DNA of 64,000 bases from Diaminobutyricimonas sp. LJ205 (GTDB lineage: Bacteria; Actinomycetota; Actinomycetes; Actinomycetales; Microbacteriaceae), in the NCBI RefSeq assembly GCF_009755725.1, contig NZ_CP046619.1, positions 372,001 to 436,000 on the forward strand, in the 5' to 3' direction. The notes beneath the pieces were generated by a model. That model did no database searches and had not been told where the DNA came from. It saw nothing but the letters and a program-made list of their open reading frames with translations. Numbering within the stretch: position 1 is the first letter of the stretch; each line of letters begins with the position of its first letter. The translations under genes and the position numbers were made by a program. Shown one piece after another: positions 6,866 to 15,852 of the stretch.

Positions 6866-7666
6866 GTGCCCGTCACCCAGATCAGCGACCTCTCCGACCC
6901 GCGCCTGGTCGACTACGCCCACCTCACCGACGTCGCGCTGAAGAAGGCACAGTCCAGCGAGCATGGCCTCTACCTCGCCGAGTCTCTGCTCGTTCTCGAG
7001 CGCGCGATCCGGGCAGGTCACGTGCCGCGCTCGGTGCTGGCGCTCGGCGGGTCGGTCGAGGACGCGCTCGAAGCCACGCGCGGCTTCGACATCCCGATTT
7101 TCTCCGGCCCCGGCGAACTGCTCGCCGAACTCACCGGCTACGTGTTGCACCGCGGACTGATCGCCTCGATGCACCGCCCGGCGCTGCCGGATCCGGCCGA
7201 GCTGATCCGCGACGCCCGCCGGGTGGTCGTGCTCGAGAACGTCGTCGACCCGACCAACGTCGGCGCGATCTTCCGCTCCGTGGCCGGCATCGGCGCCGAC
7301 GCGGTGCTGGTCACGCCGCGCTGCTCTGACCCGTTCTATCGCCGCGCCATCAGGGTCAGTATGGGCACCGTGCTGCAGGTGCCATGGACCAGGGTGGGTG
7401 ACTGGCCCTCGACGAGGCAATTGCTGCAGGCATCCGGATTCCACATTGCCGCGCTCGCGCTCACGGACGATTCCGTCTCGCTGCGCGAGTTCTCGGCGCG
7501 GGCTCCCGAGCGGGTCGCCCTGGTGCTCGGCACCGAGGGGGAGGGGCTGACGGATGCTGCGATCGAAGCGGCGGATACCGTGGTGCAGATTCCGATGCGG
7601 CACGGCATCGATTCGCTGAACGTCGCAGCCGCGTCTGCGGTGGCTATGTATGCACTCGCCCAGTGA
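6866..7666 (+). CDS. TrmH/SpoU-family RNA 2'-O-methyltransferase
   Basis: A 266-residue SPOUT methyltransferase that probably methylates a ribose in rRNA or tRNA. The N-terminal substrate-binding part is followed by the three family motifs: motif 1 NVVDPTNVGAIFRSVAG with the catalytic Arg, motif 2 LVLGTEGEGL and motif 3 IPMRHGIDSLNVAAASAVAMY (IPM, SLNV). The GTG start is supported by a leaderless promoter. Its stop codon abuts the stop of the next, opposite gene with no gap. The target nucleotide cannot be deduced. Confidence 0.88.
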   Translation: MPVTQISDLSDPRLVDYAHLTDVALKKAQSSEHGLYLAESLLVLERAIRAGHVPRSVLALGGSVEDALEATRGFDIPIFSGPGELLAELTGYVLHRGLIASMHRPALPDPAELIRDARRVVVLENVVDPTNVGAIFRSVAGIGADAVLVTPRCSDPFYRRAIRVSMGTVLQVPWTRVGDWPSTRQLLQASGFHIAALALTDDSVSLREFSARAPERVALVLGTEGEGLTDAAIEAADTVVQIPMRHGIDSLNVAAASAVAMYALAQ

Positions 7667-7885
7667 TTACTCGCCGTCGAACGCCCGGCGGGTGAGCGCC
7701 TGCACGTCGCGGTCGAGTGCGTCGAAACGATGGTTCATCCCCTCGAAGCGGGCATTCATCTCGTGGCGCAAGCCCTCGATCTGAGCGGTGACCGTGCGCA
7801 TGATCAGAGTGACCGTAAGCGTGACAAAGCCGGCGAGCGTAGCGGCAAGCACCGCGATCACCGTCCACACCTGCGCCTCGGTCAA
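7667..7885 (-). CDS. Small membrane protein with C-terminal coiled coil
   Basis: A 72-residue protein with one membrane helix (VWTVIAVLAATLAGFVTLTV) and then an amphipathic heptad-like tail (AQIEGLRHEMNARFEGMNHRFDALDRDVQAL). I recognise no specific family; similar short TM plus coiled-coil proteins are common in actinobacteria. The TTG start is preferred because GGAGGGG sits eight bases before it; a GTG nine bases further upstream would overlap that ribosome-binding site. It ends exactly where the SpoU gene ends, on the opposite strand. Confidence 0.55.
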   Translation of the reverse strand: MTEAQVWTVIAVLAATLAGFVTLTVTLIMRTVTAQIEGLRHEMNARFEGMNHRFDALDRDVQALTRRAFDGE

Positions 7886-8016
7886 CGCGATCACCCCTCC
7901 AGTGTGCTGCCGATATCGGGGGAAGACTAGTTGTGGCCAGCGGAAGTGCTCGGTCCAACGGGCTCGATCGTGTGGATGAGTGAGCATCCGGCATTCCTGT
8001 GGAGGGGGGCGCGCGG

Positions 8017-8022
8017 CATAGT
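8017..8022 (+). promoter_or_regulatory. -10 hexamer CATAGT of a leaderless gene
   Basis: CATAGT ends six bases before the ATG at 8029 and selects this ATG over the upstream GTG. Confidence 0.5.
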
Positions 8023-8028
8023 GATCAC

Positions 8029-11000
8029 ATGCACGACGATGCGCGGCTCGTTCAGATGCGGATCAACCGGTTCGTCACCGAGCGGCTGCAGCCGGCGATC
8101 ATCCGCGAAAGCGTTCCCGCGCACGTCGAGCGCTGGGAGGCTCCCGGCGAGCCGGTTCCGTTTGAGCACGCGATCGCGCAGCAGTTCGAGCCGGTCCGGG
8201 CCGGCGTCGCCTGGGGGCGGCCGTGGGGCACGACCTGGTTCAAGGTCACCGGCATGGTTCCCGCCGGGTGGGCGGATGCTGCGGGCGCCCGAGTGGAACT
8301 GGTCATCGACCTCGGCTTCAACTCGGCGATCCCAGGATTTCAGGCTGAGGGCATGGTGTTCTCCGAGGCCGGTTCGATCATCAAGGCGGTGGAACCCCTG
8401 AACACCTCGGTCCCGTTGGCCGTTGCCCCTGGCGAGACGTTCACGGTCTACGTCGAAGCCGCCTCAAACCCTGACCTCAGTCAGGCCTGGACCTTTGCAC
8501 CGACGGCGATGGGTGACCCGGAAACAGCGGGGGATCAGCCGATGTACCGCCTCACCCGCATCGACATCGCCTTGCGCGACACCGTCGTCTGGGAGCTCGG
8601 GCAAGACTTCTGGACGCTGCACGGACTGTACGCCCAACTGCCGGCTACGCTGCCCCGGCGGGCGGAGATCCTGCGTGCCCTCGACCGCGCCGTCGATGCG
8701 GTGGACCCACACGATGTCGCCGGCACCGCGCAGGCCGGCCGGGAGGTACTCGCCCCGGCGCTCGCCGCGCCCGCCTGGCACAGCTCGCATCGGGTGCATG
8801 CGGTCGGCCACGCGCACATCGACAGCGCCTGGCTGTGGCCGCTGCGGGAGACGGTTCGCAAGGTGGCGCGCACCTTCTCCAATGTCGATGCTTTGATCGA
8901 GCAGCATCCGGATTTCGTGTTCGCCGCGTCATCCGCCCAGCAGTACGCCTGGCTGAAGGAGCATTATCCCGAGCTGTTCGAGCGGATTCGCCGGCGGGTG
9001 GCCGAGGGCTCGTTCGTGCCGGTCGGCGGCATGTGGGTGGAATCAGACAGCAACCTGCCCGGTGGCGAGGCGCTCGCGCGTCAGTTCGTCGCCGGCAAGC
9101 GGTTCTTCATCGAGGAGTTCGGAGTCGAGCCGCTCGAGGTGTGGCTGCCCGACTCGTTCGGCTATTCGGGGGCGCTGCCGCAGATCGCCCGGGCGGCGGG
9201 GTCGCGCTGGTTCCTCACCCAGAAGATCTCCTGGAACGAGACCAATGTGATGCCGCATCACACCTTCCACTGGGAGGGCATCGACGGCACTCGTATCTTC
9301 ACGCACTTTCCGCCGGTGGACACTTACAGTTCAGAACTCTCCGGCGCCGACCTGGCCAGGGCGCAACGCCAGTACTCCGAGAAGGGCGTCGCCAACACGT
9401 CGCTGGTGCCGTTCGGCTGGGGGGACGGCGGCGGCGGACCGACGGAAGAGATGATCGCGGCCGCCCGGCGCACCGCATCGCTCGAAGGATCGCCGAAGGT
9501 GCTGCTGTCGAGCCCGCGCGGCTTCTTCGAGGCCGCCGAGGCTGAGTATCCTCATCCCCCGGTCTGGTCGGGTGAGCTGTACCTCGAGTTCCACCGCGGC
9601 ACCTACACCTCACAGGCGCGAACCAAACGCGGCAACCGGCGCAGCGAGCACCTGCTCCGCGAAGCAGAACTGTGGGCGGCAACCGCCGCAGTGCGCGGCG
9701 TCGCCGAGTATCCCTACGAGACGCTCGAGCAGGCCTGGCACACCGTGTTGCTGCTGCAATTCCACGACATCCTGCCCGGCTCCTCGATCGCCTGGGTGCA
9801 CCGCGAGGCCGAACGCCGTTACGACGAGGTTCGGGTCAGCCTCGAGCAGGTCATCGACCGCTCGGTGCGGGCGCTCGCCGGTGAGGGAAGCCGGATGCTG
9901 GCGCTGAACTCAGGCCCGTTCGCCCAGCGTGGCGTGATCGCGCTCGCCGCTGCCGAGGCGGCCCCCGTCGCCGGGACCGCCACCGTCAGCTCGGTCGATG
10001 GCGGGTTCGTGTTCCGCAACGATCGGCTGGAGGCGACCCTCGACGCGGACGGATTGCTGGTGTCGCTGCGGGATCTCGCGACCGGGCGCGAGGCCATCCC
10101 GGCCGGCGAGGGCGCGAAGGTGCTGCAGCTGTTCCGGGATACCCCACGGCAATGGGATGCCTGGGATATCGACGCCGATTACGTGCGCACGATGACCGAG
10201 TTGCGCGCGGCCGAGAGCATCGAGATCGTGGCGGCCGGACCCGACCAGGCGTCGGTGCGAATCACCCGGCGGTTCGGGTCGTCCTCCATCGAGGAGACCG
10301 TGACCCTGGACGCCAGGGCCCGAGCCCTCGAAGTGGAGTTCGCGATCGACTGGCACGAGCGGCAGAAGCTGCTGAAACTCGCCTTTCCGCTCGACGTGCA
10401 GGCCGCGCAGGCGGCGTCCGAAATCCAGTTCGGCCACATCCTCCGGCCCACCCACGCGAACACGTCGTGGGATGCCGCTCGGTTCGAGACCGTCGCCCAT
10501 CGCTGGGTGCACATCGGCGAGCCCGGCTACGGCGTGGCTGTGGCGAACGATTCCACCTATGGGCACGACATCCGGCGCTCCGGAGAGGGCAGGTCGACGA
10601 CGGTGCGGTTGTCCCTGCTGCGTGCCCCGCTGTACCCGGATCCGGAGAGTGACCAAGGCGAGCACCGGCTGCGGGTCGCGGTTGCACCGGGGGTCGGCAT
10701 CCCGGAGGCGATCGAAGAGGGCTACCGGTTGAACCTGCCACTGCGTTCGGTGGTGGGCGTCGGTGCCGAGGCGCTTGAGCCGCTGCTGCGAGTGCGCGGC
10801 GACGGCGTCGTGGTCGAGGCGGTCAAGTTGGCCGAAGACCAGAGCGGCGATGTCATCGTGCGGCTATACGAGGCGCACGGCGGCCGGGCCGTCGCGGATC
10901 TGAGCGCCGGGTTCGAGGTGGCGGATGTCTGGGAGACCGACTTGCTCGAACGATCGCTGAGCCCGTCGGGCGACGTGCTCGGACGGTCGGCAGACGGCTC

Positions 11001-11055
11001 GTGGCGACTCGAACTCCGGCCGTTCCAGCTGGTGACCCTCAGGTTCCGTCGGTAG
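8029..11055 (+). CDS. Alpha-mannosidase, glycoside hydrolase family 38
   Basis: A 1008-residue cytoplasmic GH38 enzyme, the usual length for bacterial members. After an N-terminal beta domain comes the zinc-dependent catalytic barrel: VGHAHIDSAWLWP near residues 259-271 (His and Asp zinc ligands), then WLPDSFGYSGALPQI, whose Asp375 is the expected nucleophile, and LQFHDILPGSSI with a further zinc His. The C-terminal half is the beta-sandwich typical of the family (GRSTTVRLSLLRAPLYPDPE). It has no signal peptide. It trims alpha-mannosides, possibly from the cell's own mannan or from plant or fungal glycans. No transporter or regulator lies beside it. Confidence 0.92.
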   Translation: MHDDARLVQMRINRFVTERLQPAIIRESVPAHVERWEAPGEPVPFEHAIAQQFEPVRAGVAWGRPWGTTWFKVTGMVPAGWADAAGARVELVIDLGFNSAIPGFQAEGMVFSEAGSIIKAVEPLNTSVPLAVAPGETFTVYVEAASNPDLSQAWTFAPTAMGDPETAGDQPMYRLTRIDIALRDTVVWELGQDFWTLHGLYAQLPATLPRRAEILRALDRAVDAVDPHDVAGTAQAGREVLAPALAAPAWHSSHRVHAVGHAHIDSAWLWPLRETVRKVARTFSNVDALIEQHPDFVFAASSAQQYAWLKEHYPELFERIRRRVAEGSFVPVGGMWVESDSNLPGGEALARQFVAGKRFFIEEFGVEPLEVWLPDSFGYSGALPQIARAAGSRWFLTQKISWNETNVMPHHTFHWEGIDGTRIFTHFPPVDTYSSELSGADLARAQRQYSEKGVANTSLVPFGWGDGGGGPTEEMIAAARRTASLEGSPKVLLSSPRGFFEAAEAEYPHPPVWSGELYLEFHRGTYTSQARTKRGNRRSEHLLREAELWAATAAVRGVAEYPYETLEQAWHTVLLLQFHDILPGSSIAWVHREAERRYDEVRVSLEQVIDRSVRALAGEGSRMLALNSGPFAQRGVIALAAAEAAPVAGTATVSSVDGGFVFRNDRLEATLDADGLLVSLRDLATGREAIPAGEGAKVLQLFRDTPRQWDAWDIDADYVRTMTELRAAESIEIVAAGPDQASVRITRRFGSSSIEETVTLDARARALEVEFAIDWHERQKLLKLAFPLDVQAAQAASEIQFGHILRPTHANTSWDAARFETVAHRWVHIGEPGYGVAVANDSTYGHDIRRSGEGRSTTVRLSLLRAPLYPDPESDQGEHRLRVAVAPGVGIPEAIEEGYRLNLPLRSVVGVGAEALEPLLRVRGDGVVVEAVKLAEDQSGDVIVRLYEAHGGRAVADLSAGFEVADVWETDLLERSLSPSGDVLGRSADGSWRLELRPFQLVTLRFRR

Positions 11056-11146
11056 CCGTTGGGCGTTTGCGCCACCCTGCCGCGTCTGAGCCAGCGCGCG
11101 GTGGCTCAACCGTGACCAAGTGGCTCAGACGAAGGACGTCCGCGCA

Positions 11147-13048
11147 TCAGACCAGCAGCTGGTGCTTCGCCAGGTCGCGGTAGAGCGGGGTCGAGACGAC
11201 CAGCTCGGAGTGCGTTCCGACACCGACGACACGACCCTGCTCGAGGACGACGATCTGGTCGCTGTCCACCACGGTGGACAGCCGGTGCGCGATCACGATC
11301 AACGTGCGATTCTCGGCGACGGCGTCGATCGCCTCCCGCAGCAGCTGTTCGTTGAGCCCGTCGAGCGACGACGTCGACTCGTCGAGCAGCAGGATCGGGG
11401 GAGCCGAGAGCAGCGTGCGGGCGATCGCCAGACGCTGGCGCTCACCGCCCGAGAGCATCACGCCGTCTTCGCCGACCTGCGCGTCCAGACCGCGCTCGTC
11501 GCGTTCGAGCACGCCGATCAAGTTCACCGAGCGCAGCACGTCGACGCACTGCTCGTCGGTGGCGTCGGGAGTGCCGAGGATGAGGTTGTCGCGGATCGTG
11601 CCGGCCAGCACCGGCGCGTCCTGCTCGACATAACCGATCTGTCCACGCAGCTCGGCGCGGTCGAGCGCGCGCACGTCGACGCCGCCCATGCGCACGACGC
11701 CAGCGGTCGGGTCGTAGAACCGCTCGATCAGCGCGAGGATCGTGGACTTGCCCGCGCCGGAGGGGCCGACCAGGGCGATCCGCTGCCCGCGCGGCACCGA
11801 GAACGAGACGCCGCGCAGCACGGTGCGGTCGCGGATCTCGCCAGGCTCGTCCGCATCCCGCGGGTTGAGCCCATCCCGCAGGTTGAGCCCATCCCGCTGG
11901 TCGAGCTTGTCGAGACCTCCGTCGCGACCCTCGGCGGGCTCGACCGGCGGCTCGGCCGGATAGGTGAACTCGACCTCCTCGAAGCTGATCGCGTCGTCGG
12001 ACTCGATCGCGGCGACCGGGCGGCCGGCGACATCCGCCTCGTCCTCGCTCGGCAATTCGATGATCTCCTGGATCCGGCCGAGCGCACCGAGCGCCTGGTT
12101 GACCGAGGTGACCGCGCCGAAGGCCTGGCCGAGCGGACCGATCATCATGAACAGGAAGATGATGAACGACACCAAAGCGGCGATGGTGATCGCCCCGGTC
12201 GCCACCCGGAACCCACCCACGCCGATCACAGTGAGGAAAGTCACCTGCATGGCGATGCCGGCGACCGGGACCACGAGCGCCGAGATCTTGGCGACCTTGA
12301 GGCCCATGCGCCAAGCGCCGCGTGCCTCCTCGTCGACGATCTCGGTTTCGCGGTTGGTCGCGTTCGCGGCGCGCACCGTGCGGATGGCGCTGAGCACGCG
12401 CTCGACGCTTGCGGCCAGGTCCCCGACCTTCTGCTGCTGCGCCTGGCTGGCCTTGCGGATGCGGCCGCTCAGCAGCACCACGATCACCACGGAGAAAGTG
12501 ATCACGAGCACGGTCAGGCCGAGCAGCACCGGGTCGATGAGCAGCATCGCGATGAGGGCGCCGACGAAGATCAGTGCGCCGCCGATGGCGTCAATGAGTC
12601 CCTGGGTCATCACCGCGTAGAGCATGGTGGTGTCCGAGCCGACGCGGGAGACCAGGTCGCCGGTGCGCCGACGGTCGAATTCCTTGATCGGAAGCCGCAG
12701 CATCCGGTACACCAGTCGGCGTCGAGCCGAGAGCACGACGCTCGTCCCGGTGCGCTGCAGCAGGTAGTGCTGGAAGCCGCTGATCAGCGCGGCGGCAACC
12801 ACCAGCCCGGCGAGGATCCAGACCAAGGAGTCGAGCGGCTCGCTCGCCTCGACGCGGGTGATCACCTGGCTCACCAGCAATGGCTGCGCGAGTGTCGCGG
12901 CCGCACCGATGATGCTCAGCAGGATCACCCACCCGAGGACGGCTTTGTGCTCGGTGATATAGGGAAGCAGCTGGCGGAAGGTGGCGCGGGGACCATCATC
13001 GGGCTTGCGCCCGAATCCGCGCCGCGGCCGCGTGCGGGTGTCACTCAT
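11147..13048 (-). CDS. ABC exporter, fused permease and ATPase (multidrug/lipid type)
   Basis: A 633-residue half-exporter with six membrane helices (about 35-320) and a C-terminal ATPase. The ATPase shows Walker A GPSGAGKST, Q-loop YVEQDAPVLAG, signature MLSGGERQRLA, Walker B ILLLDEST and the switch His in IVIAHRLST. It should work as a homodimer, exporting a lipid or drug. The ATPase is interrupted just after its first strand (FTYP) by a 30-40 residue charged insert, about residues 366-398, with three LNLRDG-like hexapeptides. This insert is encoded by a dispersed palindromic repeat plus three 18-bp tandem units, so it is probably a surface loop acquired by repeat insertion. Confidence 0.9.
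   Translation of the reverse strand: MSDTRTRPRRGFGRKPDDGPRATFRQLLPYITEHKAVLGWVILLSIIGAAATLAQPLLVSQVITRVEASEPLDSLVWILAGLVVAAALISGFQHYLLQRTGTSVVLSARRRLVYRMLRLPIKEFDRRRTGDLVSRVGSDTTMLYAVMTQGLIDAIGGALIFVGALIAMLLIDPVLLGLTVLVITFSVVIVVLLSGRIRKASQAQQQKVGDLAASVERVLSAIRTVRAANATNRETEIVDEEARGAWRMGLKVAKISALVVPVAGIAMQVTFLTVIGVGGFRVATGAITIAALVSFIIFLFMMIGPLGQAFGAVTSVNQALGALGRIQEIIELPSEDEADVAGRPVAAIESDDAISFEEVEFTYPAEPPVEPAEGRDGGLDKLDQRDGLNLRDGLNPRDADEPGEIRDRTVLRGVSFSVPRGQRIALVGPSGAGKSTILALIERFYDPTAGVVRMGGVDVRALDRAELRGQIGYVEQDAPVLAGTIRDNLILGTPDATDEQCVDVLRSVNLIGVLERDERGLDAQVGEDGVMLSGGERQRLAIARTLLSAPPILLLDESTSSLDGLNEQLLREAIDAVAENRTLIVIAHRLSTVVDSDQIVVLEQGRVVGVGTHSELVVSTPLYRDLAKHQLLV
11855..11949. repeat. Palindromic repeat and 18-bp tandem units inside the ABC exporter gene
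   Basis: Three 18-bp units start at 11855, 11873 and 11891 (form ATCCCGCNGGTTGAGCCC). The third merges into CGCTGGTCGAGCTTGTCGAG of the dispersed palindrome, and GGCTCGACCGGCG closes it at the far end. The frame is kept open through the whole element. Confidence 0.75.
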
Positions 13049-13147
13049 GTCGCAACAAGAGTAGCCGCGCAGGCTGGGCGAGAAGATTTCAAACTCACGG
13101 AGAATGACAGGGGCGAATGTCGCCGCCAGGGTCTACGCTCGTATCTC

Positions 13148-14074
13148 GTGCCAGCGCCTGTCATCACCGCTTCAAACCTCGTGAAGAAGTACAAGGAGTT
13201 CCCCGCAGTGGGGGGAATCTCGTTCGAAGTCGCGCCGGGGGAGTCCTTCGGACTTCTAGGACCGAACGGTGCAGGCAAGTCGACGACGATGCGGATGATC
13301 GGCGCCGTATCGACCCGCACCGAGGGCGACCTGTCGATCCTGGGCCTCGACCCCGATGAGTACGGCCCGGAGATCCGGTCGCAACTCGGCGTCGTGCCGC
13401 AGGCCGACAACCTGGACACCGAACTGCGGGTGAAGGACAACCTCGTGGTGTACGGCCGGTACTTCGGGCTGCCCGCCTCGTACCTCGGTAAGAAGGCGGA
13501 CGAGCTGCTCGCCTTCGCGCAACTCGAGGACAAAGCCAAGTCCAAGGTCGACGACCTCTCCGGCGGCATGAAGCGGCGGCTCACCATCGCGCGCGCCCTG
13601 ATCAACGACCCGAAGATCCTGCTGCTCGACGAGCCGACCACCGGCCTCGACCCTCAGGCCCGGCACGTGCTCTGGGACCGCCTGTTCCGGCTCAAGGAGC
13701 AAGGCACGACCCTGGTGCTCACCACTCACTACATGGACGAGGCAGAACAGCTCTGCGACCGGCTCATTGTGGTCGACAAGGGCCAGATCATGGCCGAGGG
13801 CACCCCTGCCTCCCTGATCCGGCAGTACTCGTCGCGGGAGGTGCTCGAGGTGCGCTTCGGGTCGGACCGAAACGCAGCTGCCGCCGAGCGCATCGCCGGC
13901 CTCGGCGACCGGATCGAAGTGCTGCCCGACCGCGTGCTCGTCTACAGCGAGAGCGGCGAAAGAGTGCTGGAGCGGCTCACCGACCTGGGCCTGCATCCGC
14001 TGACGTCGCTCGTGCGTCGGTCCAGCCTCGAGGATGTGTTCCTGCGGCTGACGGGACGGAGCTTGATCGAATGA
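13148..14074 (+). CDS. ABC transporter ATP-binding protein (DrrA-like, ABC-2 exporter)
   Basis: A 308-residue ATPase for an ABC-2 exporter. It has Walker A LLGPNGAGKSTT (residues ~38-49), signature DDLSGGMKRRL, Walker B ILLLDEPTTGLD, the switch His in LTTHYMDEAEQ and a C-terminal extension of the DrrA class. The GTG start matches the family N-terminus (TASNLVKKYKEFPAV) and follows TACGCT (13134-13139) by eight bases; a far longer upstream reading exists only because that DNA is GC-rich and antisense to the exporter gene. It overlaps the next gene by four bases. Substrate unknown; the family includes antibiotic and lipid exporters. Confidence 0.92.
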   Translation: MPAPVITASNLVKKYKEFPAVGGISFEVAPGESFGLLGPNGAGKSTTMRMIGAVSTRTEGDLSILGLDPDEYGPEIRSQLGVVPQADNLDTELRVKDNLVVYGRYFGLPASYLGKKADELLAFAQLEDKAKSKVDDLSGGMKRRLTIARALINDPKILLLDEPTTGLDPQARHVLWDRLFRLKEQGTTLVLTTHYMDEAEQLCDRLIVVDKGQIMAEGTPASLIRQYSSREVLEVRFGSDRNAAAAERIAGLGDRIEVLPDRVLVYSESGERVLERLTDLGLHPLTSLVRRSSLEDVFLRLTGRSLIE

Positions 14075-14967
14075 GCGAGAAGACGCCGGATGCCGCGGGC
14101 GGGGTCTCGGCAGGCTCGACCAGCGGGGGTGAGGTCTCGGCAGGCTCGACCAGCGAGGGGGCCGTCGCGGCTGGCACCAAGCCACGCCGCTTCGGTGCCT
14201 GGTATGTCGCTGAGCACCGCTTCCGGGTGATGCGCGCCTACGCGCAGACGGTGATCGTGACCAGCATCGGCAACCCGCTGCTGTACATGTACGCGCTCGG
14301 GGTCGGGCTCGCCACCATCGTCGACCAGAACCTCGGCGAAGGCGCGATGGGCGAGGTCGGCTACCTGACCTTCGTCGCCCCGGCACTGCTGGCCAGCGCC
14401 GCGGTCACGGTCGCCACCGAGGAGTTCACCTACCCGATCATGCTCGGCTTCAAGTGGAACCCGGTGTTCTTCGGCATGAACGCTGCCCCGATCTCGGCGG
14501 GGCAGATTATTGACGGCATCGTGATCTCGGTGACCGTGCGAATGCTCGCGCAGACCGCGATCTACTACGTCTTCATGCTCTTCTTCGGGGCGGTTCCGTC
14601 GCCCTGGGGCTTCCTCACCATCTTCATCGCCACCCTTGCCGGACTCGGCTTCGGGGCGCTGATCATGGCGTACACGTCGACGCTCGAAGACGACGCCGGG
14701 CAGCTGGCGATGGTGATGCGCTTCATCGTGCTGCCGATGACGCTGTTCTCGGGAACGTTCTTCCCGCTCGACACGCTGCCCATCTACCTGCAGTGGATCG
14801 GCTGGATCTCGCCGCTCTGGCATGGCACCGAACTGGCGCGCGTCGCCGCGTATGGCTACGAGGAGCCGTTCTGGCTGAGCGTCGTGCACGTGGTCTACCT
14901 CACGGTGCTGTTCGCCTGGGGCTGGGCAGTCACCCGTCGGGTCGCGGCTCGGAGGTTGAACAAGTGA
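14071..14967 (+). CDS. ABC-2 type transporter permease, first subunit
   Basis: A 298-residue permease with six predicted membrane segments, for example LLYMYALGVGLATIV, LTFVAPALLASAAVTVA, AIYYVFMLFFGAV and the last helix near 270-288. LPMTLFSGTFFPLDTLP and ISPLWHGTELAR are characteristic ABC-2 motifs. Translationally coupled to the ATPase (ATGA overlap) and the next permease (GTGA overlap). Residues 10-34 are a low-complexity insert with two VSAGSTS units encoded by two identical 23-bp repeat halves; the conserved protein appears to start only at FGAWYVAEHRFRVMR. Confidence 0.9.
   Translation: MSEKTPDAAGGVSAGSTSGGEVSAGSTSEGAVAAGTKPRRFGAWYVAEHRFRVMRAYAQTVIVTSIGNPLLYMYALGVGLATIVDQNLGEGAMGEVGYLTFVAPALLASAAVTVATEEFTYPIMLGFKWNPVFFGMNAAPISAGQIIDGIVISVTVRMLAQTAIYYVFMLFFGAVPSPWGFLTIFIATLAGLGFGALIMAYTSTLEDDAGQLAMVMRFIVLPMTLFSGTFFPLDTLPIYLQWIGWISPLWHGTELARVAAYGYEEPFWLSVVHVVYLTVLFAWGWAVTRRVAARRLNK
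14103..14155. repeat. Two direct copies of a palindrome half inside the permease gene
   Basis: The same 23-bp sequence, containing GGTCTCGGCAGGCTCGACCA, occurs at 14103-14125 and 14133-14155. It is half of the dispersed palindrome and is translated as the N-terminal insert of the permease. Confidence 0.75.
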
Positions 14968-15794
14968 CTCTCACCGAAAACAAGCCCGTGGCATCCCTCC
15001 GACGGGGCTGGCTGCTGCCGGCGCTGTACGCCGGCAACGCGCGCTCGGTGATGCGGCGCGGATGGCTGGCGGCCGCGAAGACCAACTGGCTGGTCGTGGT
15101 GTCGGGGTTCTTCGAGCCGGTGTTCTACCTGCTCGCGATGGGCATCGGGCTGGGCAGCCTCGTTGGCGGGGTGACCACCTCGAGCGGTGAGGAGGTGTCG
15201 TACGCCGCCTACATCGCGCCGGCCCTGCTCGCGGTGGCGGCGATGAACGGAGCGATCTACGACTCGACGTGGAATGTGTTCTTCAAGATGAACTTCGGCA
15301 AGCTCTACCAGGGCATGCTGGCCACCTCGCTCGGGCCGTTCGATGTCGCGCTCGGCGAGATTCTGCTGGCTCTGGCGCGCGGGCTGCTCTACGCCTGTGG
15401 ATTCATGCTGATCATGCAGGTGCTCGGGCTCAACCTGGCCTGGACGGCGGTGCTTGCGCTCCCGGCGGTGGTGCTCATCGCGTTCGGCTTCGCGAGCTTC
15501 GGCATGGGCATCACGAGCTACATGAAGACGTTCCAGCAGATGGACTGGATCAGCTTCATCCTGTTGCCGATGTTCCTGTTCTCGGCCACCTTCTACCCGC
15601 TGTCGGTGTACCCGGAGTGGATCCAGTGGATCATCCAGGCGCTGCCGCTCTGGCACGGCGTCGAACTGGTGCGCGGACTGACCACCGGGGTGATCTCAAT
15701 AGGGATGCTCTGGCACGTGCTCTACTACGTGGTCATGGTGGTGCTCGGGCTGACGCTCACCACCAGGCGGCTGCGGGCCCTCTTCCTCGACTGA
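14964..15794 (+). CDS. ABC-2 type transporter permease, second subunit
   Basis: A 276-residue paralogue of the preceding permease, so the exporter is probably a heterodimer of permeases with an ATPase dimer. It shows the same landmarks in order: FFEPVFYLLAMGIGLG, AAYIAPALLAVAAMNGA, the conserved STWNVFFKMNFGK, LLPMFLFSATFYPLSVYP and ALPLWHGVELVRG. The GTG start overlaps the previous stop by four bases and has GGAGG eight bases upstream. A hairpin terminator follows. Function inferred: export of a hydrophobic compound. Confidence 0.9.
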   Translation: MTLTENKPVASLRRGWLLPALYAGNARSVMRRGWLAAAKTNWLVVVSGFFEPVFYLLAMGIGLGSLVGGVTTSSGEEVSYAAYIAPALLAVAAMNGAIYDSTWNVFFKMNFGKLYQGMLATSLGPFDVALGEILLALARGLLYACGFMLIMQVLGLNLAWTAVLALPAVVLIAFGFASFGMGITSYMKTFQQMDWISFILLPMFLFSATFYPLSVYPEWIQWIIQALPLWHGVELVRGLTTGVISIGMLWHVLYYVVMVVLGLTLTTRRLRALFLD

Positions 15795-15812
15795 TCGCGC
15801 GTTGAACGCAGA

Positions 15813-15839
15813 AACGCCCCCGCACGAGGCGAGGGCGTT
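15813..15839 (+). terminator. Hairpin terminator after the ABC-2 operon
   Basis: AACGCCC and GGGCGTT pair around 13 bases that can extend the stem by CGC/GCG. It is followed by the palindromic repeat at 15853, giving two hairpins between convergent genes. Confidence 0.55.
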
Positions 15840-15852
15840 CCTCCAACTCCGC

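Noticed and set aside
11120-13147. A 676-codon upstream extension of the DrrA-like ATPase
   Set aside because: It is antisense to a well-supported ABC exporter, is very rich in Asp/His/Arg/Gln as expected of a shadow frame, and the ATPase family starts at TASNLVKKY.
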